This document shows positions 1 to 7,924 of a stretch of 64,000 nucleotides of DNA, piece after piece. The stretch is from Pseudanabaena sp. Salubria-1 (lineage in GTDB: Bacteria; Cyanobacteriota; Cyanobacteriia; Pseudanabaenales; Pseudanabaenaceae), in the NCBI GenBank assembly GCA_023336205.1, contig JALQCR010000015.1, forward strand, positions 1 through 64,000, read 5' to 3'. The notes beneath the pieces were generated by a model. That model was not told the DNA's origin and searched no databases. It saw only the letters and a list, made by a program, of their open reading frames with translations. The first letter of the stretch is position 1; every line of letters starts with the position of its first letter. A program made the translations under genes and the position numbers.

Positions 1-65
1 TATATATAAAACACCAACAAACCCCCCCCGCCCCCGCGGGGCGGCCCCCCCCCCCCCCCCCCCCA
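1..65. other. Low-complexity C/G-rich stretch, probable assembly edge
   Basis: The first bases are a TA-rich stub followed by long runs of C interrupted by a few G and A. This is unlike any other intergenic DNA in the window, which is AT-rich. It lies at the extreme end and carries no recognisable signal. I read it as a sequencing or contig-end artefact rather than biology. Confidence 0.6.
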
Positions 66-223
66 CAACAAATGGCTTCTTTATTAGTTTATTAAGGAAT
101 GTTACTTTGTTTCCAATAGATGAGACTATGCGTACCTCGATCTTTTATGTTCTATGTGTCTTGTAAATCAAACAAGCGAACCACGTTTTAATAAGATAAC
201 CAATTTTTTTTAAGGAGAGCGAA

Positions 224-778
224 ATGCTTGACGCTTTTTCTAGAGCTGTAGTTTCAGCCGATGCTAGCACCTCTGTAGTAAGTGATATGAATGCTCTTAA
301 GGCATTCGTAGCTAGCGGCAATCGTCGTTTAGATGCTGTAAACGCGATCGCCAGCAATGCAAGTTGCATGGTTTCCGATGCAGCAGCAGGTATGATTTGC
401 GAAAACCAAGGCTTGATTCAAGCTGGTGGTAACTGCTACCCTAACCGCCGCATGGCAGCTTGCTTGCGTGACGCTGAAATCATTCTACGTTATGTCACCT
501 ATGCTTTGTTGGCTGGTGATTCTTCCGTATTGGATGATCGTTGCTTGAACGGTTTGAAAGAAACCTACTCCGCTTTGGGCGTACCTACAACCTCTACAGT
601 ACGTGCTGTCCAAATCATGAAGGCCCAAGCAGTTGCTCACATCCAAGACAATCCTAGCGAAGCTCGTGCAGGTGCTAAGCTCCGCAAGATGGGAACTCCT
701 GTCGTTGAAGATCGTTGCGCTAGCTTGGTTGCCGAAGCTTCCAGCTACTTTGATCGCGTAATCGCAGCTCTTAGCTAA
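224..778 (+). CDS. cpeB: C-phycoerythrin beta subunit
   Basis: Beta subunit of C-phycoerythrin, a green-light-absorbing rod protein of the phycobilisome. The 184-residue length is typical of the family. Cysteines sit at the expected bilin positions: Cys48 and Cys59 for the doubly linked phycoerythrobilin, Cys80 for the central chromophore and Cys165 for the C-terminal one. The motif MAACLRDAEIILRY around Cys80 is the family signature. A strong ribosome binding site, AAGGAG at 212-217, fixes the start. It is the first gene of a cpeB-cpeA pair, with the lyase genes cpeY and cpeZ downstream. Strong codon bias fits a highly expressed gene. The identification is very secure. Confidence 0.97.
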   Translation: MLDAFSRAVVSADASTSVVSDMNALKAFVASGNRRLDAVNAIASNASCMVSDAAAGMICENQGLIQAGGNCYPNRRMAACLRDAEIILRYVTYALLAGDSSVLDDRCLNGLKETYSALGVPTTSTVRAVQIMKAQAVAHIQDNPSEARAGAKLRKMGTPVVEDRCASLVAEASSYFDRVIAALS

Positions 779-875
779 TTGATTGCTGATTGCAATTTAC
801 TGATTGAGACTTGCTCAGCCCGACTAAAACTAAGCTCACTAGTATAAAAAAGAATCCAGTTTGGAGATTTAATAA

Positions 876-1370
876 ATGAAATCCGTTGTTACTACCGTTA
901 TTGCCTCTGCTGATGCAGCTGGTCGTTTCCCTAGCACCTCTGACTTAGAATCAGTACAAGGTTCTATCCAACGTGCAGCAGCACGTTTGGAAGCTGCTGA
1001 AAAGCTAGCTGCTAACCTTGATAACGTAGCTTCCGAAGCTTACAATGCATGTATCAAGAAGTATCCTTACTTGAACAATGCTGGTGAAGCAAACTCCACC
1101 GATACCTTCAAATCCAAGTGTGCTCGCGACATCAAGCACTACTTGCGTTTGATTCAGTACAGCCTTGTTGTTGGTGGTACAGGGCCTTTGGACGAATGGG
1201 GTATTGCAGGTCAACGCGAAGTATATCGTGCATTGAGCTTGCCTACCGCTCCTTACGTAGAAGCTTTGAGCTATGCTCGTAACCGTGGTTGCACACCTCG
1301 TGACATGTCAGCACAAGCATTGACTGAGTACAATGCATTGCTCGACTATGCAATCAACTCACTCTCCTAA
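876..1370 (+). CDS. cpeA: C-phycoerythrin alpha subunit
   Basis: Alpha subunit of C-phycoerythrin; it forms the alpha-beta monomer with CpeB and is stacked into phycobilisome rods. The length is 164 residues, as usual. Cys82 (in KCARDIKHYLRL) and Cys139 (in RNRGCTPRD) are the two phycoerythrobilin attachment sites known for the family. It starts 97 bases after cpeB, preceded by a GGAG-type ribosome binding site (TTTGGAG), and is followed by a strong hairpin terminator at 1414-1454. This suggests that most transcripts end after cpeBA, while the lyase genes downstream are expressed at a lower level. Confidence 0.97.
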   Translation: MKSVVTTVIASADAAGRFPSTSDLESVQGSIQRAAARLEAAEKLAANLDNVASEAYNACIKKYPYLNNAGEANSTDTFKSKCARDIKHYLRLIQYSLVVGGTGPLDEWGIAGQREVYRALSLPTAPYVEALSYARNRGCTPRDMSAQALTEYNALLDYAINSLS

Positions 1371-1413
1371 TCAATTGATTTGATAAGGGCTGTGCTTTGC
1401 TTAGCTCTTGAGA

Positions 1414-1454
1414 AAAAAAGAAGAGGAAGTGCTTAGCGCTTCCTCTTCTTTTTT
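1414..1454 (+). terminator. Rho-independent terminator after cpeA
   Basis: An A-rich arm with GAAGAGGAAG pairs with the complementary CTTCCTCTTC arm and is followed by a T run. The stem is about 18-20 bp with a tiny loop. It would end the abundant cpeBA transcript. Confidence 0.8.
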
Positions 1455-1466
1455 GGTGTTGCTAGT

Positions 1467-1546
1467 TAATACTAATTCAAAAAAGTGTTGCCACACTTTT
1501 TTGAATTAAAAGCCAAACCCAGTAAGGGTTTTAAAAGCACAAAGTG
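1467..1546 (+). repeat. Dispersed intergenic palindromic repeat, copy A
   Basis: It begins TAATACTAATTCA, contains a perfect 15-bp stem (1474-1488 with 1493-1507) around a TGCC loop, and continues with a GCCAAACCCAGTAAGGG-type tail. Closely related copies lie at 7774-7855 and, on the other strand, at 32280-32343. The conserved tail outside the hairpin shows that this is a repeat family and not only a terminator. Confidence 0.7.
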
Positions 1547-1605
1547 GCTACTCTACTTCATGCTTTTGGTATAGGTTGGTTAGCGATTGATATAATTTTA
1601 AGATT

Positions 1606-2880
1606 ATGGATAAACGCTTTAATAGTTTTTTTAATTTGACAGAAGATCAAGCGATCGCCCTTTTAGATACGCCTCAAGCTCAAATAGGCGAGGAGGATTC
1701 TCGCTATATTGCCGCTTCGCATTTAATAAATTTCCCGACCGATAAATCGATCGCTGCTCTTAGTAGAGCCATTCAACAAAAAGACGATGCGATGGATAAT
1801 CGCATCGTGCGGCGGAAATCTGTCGAAACATTAGGAAGACTGCGAGCATTGCAAGCGTTACCTGTTATTCGTGAATGTTTAAGTGAGCCTGATTGTTTTT
1901 TAGTAGAAAATGCCGTTTGGGCAATCGGTGAAATCGGCACTGATGACACACAAATATTAGAGGAAGTCGCTCAGTTATTAGATAAATCAGGGCAATCCTA
2001 TCGCGCTATTATTCAGACCTTAGCCAAACTAGATTACAAGCCAGCGTTAGAGCGAATTCGTAAATTTACCTCTGCAAGCGATTTGCCCTTAGCTAGCGCC
2101 GCCATTACCGCAGTTTGTCGTCTGACAAAAGACTATTTACAAATGGAGAAAGTTGTCGAACTGTTGCATAACGCCAGTGTGATTGCCAGACGTTTATCAA
2201 TTCAAGATTTAATTGATGCAAATTATCATGCGGCAATTCCTGATATTTCGACCTGCCCAGTATCCCTAGTGTTTCGATTGCGCGGAATTAGAATGTTAGG
2301 CGAAGAAGGAATTAAAGCAGGTGCGATCGCCTTCACTGATGTACAACCTTATTTAGAAAAATCCTTACGCGACCATCCCGAAGATTTGATTTTGGTACAT
2401 AGTTACGATACTTTGCCTGAGCTTTCTTTTTTACTACGCGAGTTGTACGAAACAGATTTTGGGCGTTGTTATCTTGCTATAAAGACAATCTTAGAAAACT
2501 ATGCTGAGGTAGCACCTGAAGCTCTTTTTGGAACATATGCAGAAGAGGCTCACAATGACTATGGTGCTCACTTTCATGTAATGAAACTTTTCGGCTGGCT
2601 GAAATATGCTCCCGCATACGATCTATTACTGACTGCTTTGCACAATAAGCAGCCGCAGTTCCAAAAATCACGCGCTGCAGCCGCGTTCTCCCTTGCCGAA
2701 ATCGGTGATAAAAGAGCTATCCCAGAAATCAAGGCTTGTCTAGATACGCCCATTTGGGATCTCAAATATGCATCTCTGATGGCTTTAGAAAAATTTGGCG
2801 ATCGCAGTGGTTACGAAGTACTTACTAACGATAGCGATCTACTAATTCGTGAAAAGACAAAAACCAACCCTAAAATCTAA
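1606..2880 (+). CDS. cpeY: Phycoerythrobilin lyase CpeY (HEAT-repeat lyase)
   Basis: E/F-clan bilin lyase with HEAT-like helical repeats. The 424-residue length matches CpeY. Motifs such as RYIAASHLINF near the start, AVWAIGEIG near residue 105 and AAAAFSLAEIGDKRAIPEI near residue 365 are typical HEAT/PBS-lyase repeats. In characterised cyanobacteria CpeY attaches phycoerythrobilin to the central cysteine (Cys82) of CpeA, with CpeZ as helper. Its place directly behind cpeBA and 46 bases before cpeZ supports this role. The assignment rests on family architecture and context; no lyase active-site residue can be verified by eye. Confidence 0.9.
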   Translation: MDKRFNSFFNLTEDQAIALLDTPQAQIGEEDSRYIAASHLINFPTDKSIAALSRAIQQKDDAMDNRIVRRKSVETLGRLRALQALPVIRECLSEPDCFLVENAVWAIGEIGTDDTQILEEVAQLLDKSGQSYRAIIQTLAKLDYKPALERIRKFTSASDLPLASAAITAVCRLTKDYLQMEKVVELLHNASVIARRLSIQDLIDANYHAAIPDISTCPVSLVFRLRGIRMLGEEGIKAGAIAFTDVQPYLEKSLRDHPEDLILVHSYDTLPELSFLLRELYETDFGRCYLAIKTILENYAEVAPEALFGTYAEEAHNDYGAHFHVMKLFGWLKYAPAYDLLLTALHNKQPQFQKSRAAAAFSLAEIGDKRAIPEIKACLDTPIWDLKYASLMALEKFGDRSGYEVLTNDSDLLIREKTKTNPKI

Positions 2881-2926
2881 CCTTTTCTCCTTTACTTTTT
2901 CCCTTTTACTTTTTCCTTAATAAATC

Positions 2927-3541
2927 ATGTCAACCGAAACTCTATTTCAACAACTAAAACATCCCAATCCTAATCTTCGCAATCAAGCGATGTGGGAACT
3001 AGCCGAAAACTATGATGAAGAAATCATCGCCAAGTTAATGAGCGTTCTTGATGAACAGGATACGAACTATCGCCGAGCGGCAGTTAAAACCCTTGGCGAA
3101 ATCGGTCATGCTACAGTGCCACAATTGGTACAAGCAATGCTGCATAGTGACAATGTCACCGTCAGAGGCAGTGCGGCTAAGGCGATCGCGCAAGTGGTGA
3201 TTTGCCATCCTGAGCAGCCATTGTCACCAGAAGGCGTTCAAGGTTTAAAAACAGCGTTGCAAGATCCTAATCCTGTCGTCAATATTGCGGCGGTAATGGC
3301 GATGGGCGAGATCGGTGATCCTGTTGTGGATATTTTGATCGAGGCTTTGGCGGAGACCGATAATCCTGCTTTGGCGGTTTCTCTAGTCAATGCGATCGCC
3401 TCAATTGGTGATAGCCGTGGCATTGATGTGTTACAAGCAATTATTAATGATGAGTCTGCGGATTCCTATGTACGCGAGACTGCTAATAGTGCATTCTCTA
3501 GACTAGAAATGATGGCGGGTTTTAAGAGAGGACAAGCTTAG
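2927..3541 (+). CDS. cpeZ: Phycoerythrobilin lyase or lyase-chaperone CpeZ
   Basis: A 204-residue HEAT-repeat protein of the same lyase clan as its neighbour. It starts with LFQQLKHPNPNLRNQAMWEL and has repeated blocks such as RRAAVKTLGEIG, VNIAAVMAMGEIG and LVNAIASIGDSRG. Known CpeZ proteins act as chaperone-like partners in attaching phycoerythrobilin to CpeA and CpeB. It follows cpeY with a short gap, forming a cpeYZ pair. A closely related short lyase subunit such as CpeF/MpeV-type is less likely, given the length and order. Confidence 0.88.
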   Translation: MSTETLFQQLKHPNPNLRNQAMWELAENYDEEIIAKLMSVLDEQDTNYRRAAVKTLGEIGHATVPQLVQAMLHSDNVTVRGSAAKAIAQVVICHPEQPLSPEGVQGLKTALQDPNPVVNIAAVMAMGEIGDPVVDILIEALAETDNPALAVSLVNAIASIGDSRGIDVLQAIINDESADSYVRETANSAFSRLEMMAGFKRGQA

Positions 3542-3587
3542 GTTAATATGCTAGCAGTCTTTTTTGAAGGAAAATCTCCCGAATACC

Positions 3588-4784
3588 ATGTCTGATCCCA
3601 AAGTTAGCGCCGCCGTAGCCAGTCTCTATAATACTTATCCTTTTCCCCCAGAACCAATCTTGGATGAACCACCACCTGGATATAACTGGCGCTGGAATTG
3701 GCAAGCAGCCTATAGTTTTTGTACTGGGCAAAAGCATACAACAGACAATATTCGGATTCTTGATGCTGGTTGTGGATCAGGAGTTAGTACAGAATATCTA
3801 GTCCACTTGAATCCTGAAGCCACCGTAATTGGAATTGATCTCAGTGAAGGAACTCTTGCCGTAGCCAAGGAACGTTGCCAAAGATCGGGAGCAACCAGAG
3901 TAGAATTCCATCATCTCAGCTTATTTGATGCCGATCAGCTTGAAGGAGAATTTGATTTAATCAACTCAGTGGGAGTGCTGCATCATACATCCGATCCAAT
4001 TCGGGGAATTCAGGCTTTGGCAAATAAGCTCGCCCCTGGGGGATTGCTACATATCTTTGTTTATGGTGAATTAGGTCGATGGGAAATCAGACTGATGCAA
4101 GAGGCGATCGCCCTATTGCAAGGTGATAAACGGGGAGATTATGTCGATGGCGTAAAAATTGGTAGAGAGATATTTGCCAATCTGCCTGAGAATAATGCTC
4201 TACGTCGCCGCGAAAAAGAACGCTGGGAGATGGAAAATACGCAGGATGCATGTTTCGCAGATATGTATGTGCATCCCCAAGAAATTGATTACAACGTTAA
4301 TACACTGTTTGAATTAATTGATGCATCAGGTTTGGAATTTCTCGGTTTTTCTAATCCTCATGTGTGGGATTTAGATCGCTTAATTGGGAAAGCTCCAAAC
4401 TTAATTGAGCGATCACAACATCTTACCGAACGTCAGCGCTACCGACTCATTGAAGTTCTCGATCCCCAGACAATCTCTCATTATGAGTTCTTTTTAGCAC
4501 GTCCTCCAATTCCTAAACAAACTTGGGAAGCCGATGCGGACTTACTAGTAGCAGTCCCTGAACCTAGTCCCTGTATCTATGGTTGGAAAGATAGCCCTAA
4601 CTTCTTTGACTATAATTATCAACTTGCGAAAATTGGTGATGCTGCGTGGAAGTTCTTGCGAGCTTGTGACGAAAACCAAACTAAACAGCAAACTGTTGCT
4701 CAGATCTTACAGTCTGTAGATGCTAGTTTAGAAGATGTGCGATCGCTTCAAAAGCAACAAGTTATTCTTTTAAATAAAATCTAA
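3588..4784 (+). CDS. Class I SAM-dependent methyltransferase
   Basis: A 398-residue protein with a Rossmann methyltransferase core. Motif I is LDAGCGSGVSTEYL near residue 60, an acidic motif II IGIDLSEGTL follows, and post motif SVGVLHHTSDP lies near residue 130. The N-terminus YNTYPFPPEPILDEPPPGYNW is characteristic of a cyanobacterial family of unknown substrate. The C-terminal third (from about residue 310) is a separate domain without a clear name. I prefer the ATG at 3588 over the upstream TTG at 3564; the purine-rich GAAGGA at 3566 could serve either poorly. The substrate cannot be told from sequence. A hairpin terminator follows at 4795. Confidence 0.82.
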   Translation: MSDPKVSAAVASLYNTYPFPPEPILDEPPPGYNWRWNWQAAYSFCTGQKHTTDNIRILDAGCGSGVSTEYLVHLNPEATVIGIDLSEGTLAVAKERCQRSGATRVEFHHLSLFDADQLEGEFDLINSVGVLHHTSDPIRGIQALANKLAPGGLLHIFVYGELGRWEIRLMQEAIALLQGDKRGDYVDGVKIGREIFANLPENNALRRREKERWEMENTQDACFADMYVHPQEIDYNVNTLFELIDASGLEFLGFSNPHVWDLDRLIGKAPNLIERSQHLTERQRYRLIEVLDPQTISHYEFFLARPPIPKQTWEADADLLVAVPEPSPCIYGWKDSPNFFDYNYQLAKIGDAAWKFLRACDENQTKQQTVAQILQSVDASLEDVRSLQKQQVILLNKI

Positions 4785-4794
4785 TCAGTATCTC

Positions 4795-4835
4795 AAAAAT
4801 AGCACCGCCCACTGCGTAGGCGGTGCTATTTTTTG
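4795..4835 (+). terminator. Terminator after the methyltransferase gene
   Basis: The arms AATAGCACCGCC and GGCGGTGCTATT enclose an 8-base loop and are followed by a T run. The symmetric A/T tails allow function on both strands. Confidence 0.8.
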
Positions 4836-4862
4836 CGTTTATCTCAGCGTAAATCGCTGTCA

Positions 4863-4918
4863 TACTCTTTTCCCAGATAAGAAATAGCGATCGCTATTTC
4901 TTATCTGGGAAAAGAGTA
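4863..4918. repeat. Perfect 56-bp palindrome centred on a HIP1 site
   Basis: Both halves are exact reverse complements, 28 bp each, with no loop. The centre at 4890/4891 lies inside GCGATCGC. A second, smaller hairpin (arms 4922-4932 and 4944-4954) follows at once. Neither has the T run of a simple terminator. It lies between two genes on the same strand. Confidence 0.85.
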
Positions 4919-4996
4919 ATTAATTCTCAAAACGGCGTTCCCATTTTGAGAATTAGTATAATATACAAACTAGTAACCATTTAGCAGTCTTTCTCC

Positions 4997-5776
4997 ATGC
5001 CATCCCGATCTGCAAATTCATCATTTATAAACAATTACTGGCAAAAGTTCTTACCTTGGATAGAATCCTGTGCGATCACCGCTTGGGGAATCACATTGCT
5101 GAAGCTATGGCTTGCTGGACAGCTATATCTCTTAATCCATCCTAACTATATTCCACTAACTATAATTGCAGGTATAGGACTAACTGTAGTGGGAATAGCA
5201 GAAGCTTGGCGCGTAGCCAAACGGCGACGAGGCTATACCAATACTCAGCAACATGTGGCATTGATCAAACCATCCTTGAGCAGTAGTTTACTTTTAATAG
5301 TAGCGATCGTCGCTTTATGTATTAATCCTCGCCCTTTCACCAGCGAAAAAGCAATTCATCGTGGCGTAATTGATAATATTGCCGATGCTAGAACCATTCC
5401 CAAATCTTTTCGCGCTAGTAACCGTCCTGAAGAGCGCACTCTCGTAGAATGGGTTCGTACGATCAGTGCCTATCCTGAACCTGATGCTTATAAAGGACAG
5501 AAGGTAAAGCTTACAGGCTTCGTCGTCCATGCACCTGATCAACCAGACAATATGTTTCTAATTACGAGATTTGTGATTACATGCTGTGCAGCTGATGTAT
5601 ATCCTGTCAGCTTGCCCGTAAAGATTACTGAAAGCCGTTCTATCTATCCCTCCGATAGCTGGTTACAAATAGAAGGTCAAGCCGATGTGGACAACTCCAA
5701 CGGCAATCGCCAAGTGGTGATTATCGCTAGTAATATCACTGCGATCGCGGAACCTAAAAACCCATACGATTACTAA
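4997..5776 (+). CDS. TIGR03943-family membrane protein (permease-associated)
   Basis: A 259-residue protein with hydrophobic segments near residues 25-45, 50-70 and 95-112, then a soluble C-terminal domain. The block LITRFVITCCAADVYPVSLPV near residue 190 is the hallmark of the TIGR03943/DUF1980 family (related to YcgQ), which usually accompanies a DUF318-type permease. In this window no permease gene lies directly upstream, so the partner must be elsewhere or absent. The biochemical role of the family is unknown; the twin cysteines suggest metal or redox chemistry (inference). Confidence 0.78.
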   Translation: MPSRSANSSFINNYWQKFLPWIESCAITAWGITLLKLWLAGQLYLLIHPNYIPLTIIAGIGLTVVGIAEAWRVAKRRRGYTNTQQHVALIKPSLSSSLLLIVAIVALCINPRPFTSEKAIHRGVIDNIADARTIPKSFRASNRPEERTLVEWVRTISAYPEPDAYKGQKVKLTGFVVHAPDQPDNMFLITRFVITCCAADVYPVSLPVKITESRSIYPSDSWLQIEGQADVDNSNGNRQVVIIASNITAIAEPKNPYDY

Positions 5777-5778
5777 TA

Positions 5779-5815
5779 CAAAAGCACAAAATGACATAGC
5801 CATTTTGTGCTTTTG
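5779..5815. terminator. Bidirectional terminator between convergent genes
   Basis: The arms CAAAAGCACAAAATG and CATTTTGTGCTTTTG enclose a 7-base loop. It sits between the plus-strand membrane protein and the minus-strand rsmI, so it can serve both. Confidence 0.8.
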
Positions 5816-5836
5816 TCCTGTACTAAGAATTTTTCT

Positions 5837-6700
5837 TTACTTATTTTGAGAGCGGAATGTGGGTTGTAGAGTCAGTGCTAACTGATATATTTGGCGACGC
5901 GGTAAATCGGCTAATTCTGCCAGTTGACGACTTGCATCTGATCGCGAAACACCAGAATCAATCAAATTTTGCAACTCTTTTAAGATTACTTCCTCTGTCC
6001 AAACTGGCTTTAGACTGGCTTTAGCTCCTTCTAATACCAACGTAAATTCGCCGCGAGGAGCCTGAATTGTAAAATAGGCGATCGCATCTTCTATAGAACC
6101 GCGCCAAAATTCCTCATGCAACTTGGTCAGCTCTCTAGCGATCGCGATTCGACGTTCTTTTCCCAAGCTCTCGGCAAGCTCTTCGAGAGTTCTTAATAAC
6201 CGATGTGGCGATTCATAAAGAATCATCGTGCGAGTTTCTAATCGCAATATTTCAAGGCGATCGCGCTTTTCTTTTTTGTCAGTTGGCAAAAATCCATCAA
6301 ACCCAAAATGCTGAGTAGCAAAACCCGAAGCGGTTAAAGCAGCAATTCCTGCGGTGACGACAGGAATCGGCACAATCCGAATTCCTGCCGCAATACAGCC
6401 CTGCACAAGTTCTACCCCAGGGTCAGAAATCGCGGGCATTCCTGCATCGGTGACTAAGGCGATCGCCATACCTTGCAACAACTTTTCTACCAGTTCGGGG
6501 ACACGCTTAAAAGCATTATGTTCGTGATAGCTTGTCTGTGGAGTCTCAATCCCAAAATGATGTAGAAGCTTGCCAGTATGTCTGGTATCCTCCGCCGCAA
6601 TTAAATCTACCTGCTTTAGCGTTGCGATCGCCCTGAAATTCATATCCTCCAAATTACCGATCGGCGTTCCCACCAAATACAGAATTCCTGAATCTTCCAT
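5837..6700 (-). CDS. rsmI: 16S rRNA (cytidine-1402-2'-O)-methyltransferase
   Basis: RsmI of 287 residues, which methylates the ribose of C1402 in the 16S rRNA decoding centre using SAM. The N-terminal LYLVGTPIGNLEDMNFRA, the middle AAEDTRHTGKLLHHFGI and VTDAGMPAISDPG, and SPHRLLRTLEEL near residue 165 are all conserved RsmI blocks of the tetrapyrrole-methylase fold. It starts three bases after the stop of the phasin-like gene, so the two are almost certainly co-transcribed and translationally coupled. Confidence 0.95.
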   Translation of the reverse strand: MEDSGILYLVGTPIGNLEDMNFRAIATLKQVDLIAAEDTRHTGKLLHHFGIETPQTSYHEHNAFKRVPELVEKLLQGMAIALVTDAGMPAISDPGVELVQGCIAAGIRIVPIPVVTAGIAALTASGFATQHFGFDGFLPTDKKEKRDRLEILRLETRTMILYESPHRLLRTLEELAESLGKERRIAIARELTKLHEEFWRGSIEDAIAYFTIQAPRGEFTLVLEGAKASLKPVWTEEVILKELQNLIDSGVSRSDASRQLAELADLPRRQIYQLALTLQPTFRSQNK

Positions 6701-6703
6701 TAA

Positions 6704-7027
6704 CTAGCGCCACTGTTTATTTTCTAATTCGCGAAGTTGCCGCTCTAGGCGATCAATCCTTCCACGCAATTCATCCATTTCATTTTGACGTGGTACGCCC
6801 AAATCTTGCATCACATTACGAATCTGTCGCTGAATCAAAGTCTCCAAATTTCCTTGCTCTGACTTAAGTCGGCTCGCAATATCATTAAGGATATCCGAAG
6901 CCTGTTCAGGATCGATTTTGCCATCTTTGACCCAATCTTCACTAGCTTCTTTTATTTTTTCTAGCACCATCGAAGTTGTGCCAACACCAAGCATGAGTAA
7001 CTGCTTGAGCAAATTATTGCTATCCAT
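6704..7027 (-). CDS. Phasin-like coiled-coil protein
   Basis: A 107-residue protein that is mostly helical. It starts LLKQLLMLGVGTTSMVLEKIKEASEDWVKDGKID and ends in a heptad-rich coiled coil (RGRIDRLERQLRELENKQWR). This arrangement is typical of the short phasin/PhaF-like family often annotated as a polyhydroxyalkanoate synthesis regulator. A direct link to storage granules is not shown by the sequence. It lies immediately upstream of rsmI. Confidence 0.65.
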   Translation of the reverse strand: MDSNNLLKQLLMLGVGTTSMVLEKIKEASEDWVKDGKIDPEQASDILNDIASRLKSEQGNLETLIQRQIRNVMQDLGVPRQNEMDELRGRIDRLERQLRELENKQWR

Positions 7028-7076
7028 AACTATATGTGATCCTCAAAAGCGATCTATCACTCCATCATACTAAACA

Positions 7077-7110
7077 AAAGCAGGGGCAATTCATGAATTG
7101 CCCCTGCTTT
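7077..7110. repeat. Perfect 34-bp palindrome in a divergent promoter region
   Basis: The two 17-bp halves are exact reverse complements centred at 7093/7094 (core GGGGCAATTCATGAATTGCCCC). It lies between the divergent phasin-like gene and the cyclophilin gene. A terminator is not expected there, so an operator or a selfish palindrome is possible. Confidence 0.7.
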
Positions 7111-7192
7111 GGAGTTTTAGATCTTAACCGCCTTAGCGGTTGCTATACTTTAAGCTGATTTAAATTTCAAAAACTTTTAGGTAAGTCTACTT

Positions 7193-7675
7193 ATGATCCG
7201 TGCTGTAATCGAGACCGCTAAGGGAACCATCCGTGCTGAGTTTGACGATCAACACGCCCCAATCACTGTCAAAAATTTCGTAGACCTAGCTAAGCATGGT
7301 TTTTATGATGGATTAACTTTTCATCGTGTCGAACCAGGGTTTGTAATTCAAGGCGGCGATCCTCTTGGTAATGGTACTGGTGGATCAGGCGATCGCATCA
7401 AACTTGAAATCTGGGCAGAGGGTGATACCGAAGCGACTATTGGCAACATCTTAACTGGGGGCAAAAAACCTGTTATTAAGCACAACAAAGCAGGAGTTTT
7501 CTCTATGGCTCGTACTAATGACCCTAATAGTGCTACCAGCCAATTTTTTATTACCCTTGGTGATGCATCATTTTTAGATGGTCAATATGCAGCTTTTGGA
7601 TATACGGAAGATACCGAAGTTGCTCAAGCAATTCGTCGTGGTGACAAAATCCTCTCAATTAAAGTTGAAGAATAA
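7193..7675 (+). CDS. Peptidyl-prolyl cis-trans isomerase, cyclophilin type
   Basis: A 160-residue single-domain cyclophilin. The conserved features are APITVKNFVDLAKHGFYDGLTFHRVEPGFVIQGGDP, SMARTNDPNSATSQFFITL and LDGQYAAFGYT, which contain the catalytic Arg, Phe and substrate-binding residues of the family. It lacks a signal peptide, so it should be cytoplasmic. It is monocistronic: hairpins at 7707-7757 and 7872-7918 follow it. It should catalyse proline isomerisation during protein folding. Confidence 0.93.
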   Translation: MIRAVIETAKGTIRAEFDDQHAPITVKNFVDLAKHGFYDGLTFHRVEPGFVIQGGDPLGNGTGGSGDRIKLEIWAEGDTEATIGNILTGGKKPVIKHNKAGVFSMARTNDPNSATSQFFITLGDASFLDGQYAAFGYTEDTEVAQAIRRGDKILSIKVEE

Positions 7676-7706
7676 AATCTACAGTGCTTTGTGCTCAAAC
7701 AAAAAT

Positions 7707-7757
7707 CAAGAAAGTTTCTGAAAGTGTTGCTTTGCAAGACTTTCAGAAACTTTCTTG
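7707..7757 (+). terminator. Hairpin after the cyclophilin gene
   Basis: The arms CAAGAAAGTTTCTGAAAGT and its exact complement are separated by about 13 bases. The stem is 19 bp, long for a terminator and without a strong T run, so it may instead be an mRNA 3'-end stabiliser. Confidence 0.55.
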
Positions 7758-7773
7758 TGGTTCATTTGATCTG

Positions 7774-7855
7774 TAATACCAATTCACAAAAGTGCGGAAA
7801 CACTTCTGTGAATTAAAAACCAAACCTATAAGGGTTTTAAGAACACAAAATGGCA
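7774..7855 (+). repeat. Dispersed intergenic palindromic repeat, copy B
   Basis: It starts TAATACCAATTCACAAAAGTG, folds to a hairpin ending CTTCTGTGAATT, and carries the same AAACCAAACC...AAGGGTTTT tail as copy A at 1467. The match runs over about 75 bases with scattered differences; compensating changes keep the hairpin arms paired. Confidence 0.7.
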
Positions 7856-7871
7856 TAGCCATTGATTGCTG

Positions 7872-7918
7872 TAAAAGCCAGCAAAGCGATCGCCACGCGG
7901 TCGCTTTGCTGGCTTTTA
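7872..7918. terminator. Bidirectional terminator between cyclophilin gene and hmpF
   Basis: The arms TAAAAGCCAGCAAAGCGA and TCGCTTTGCTGGCTTTTA form a GC-rich stem between two convergent genes. Confidence 0.8.
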
Positions 7919-7924
7919 GTTTGC

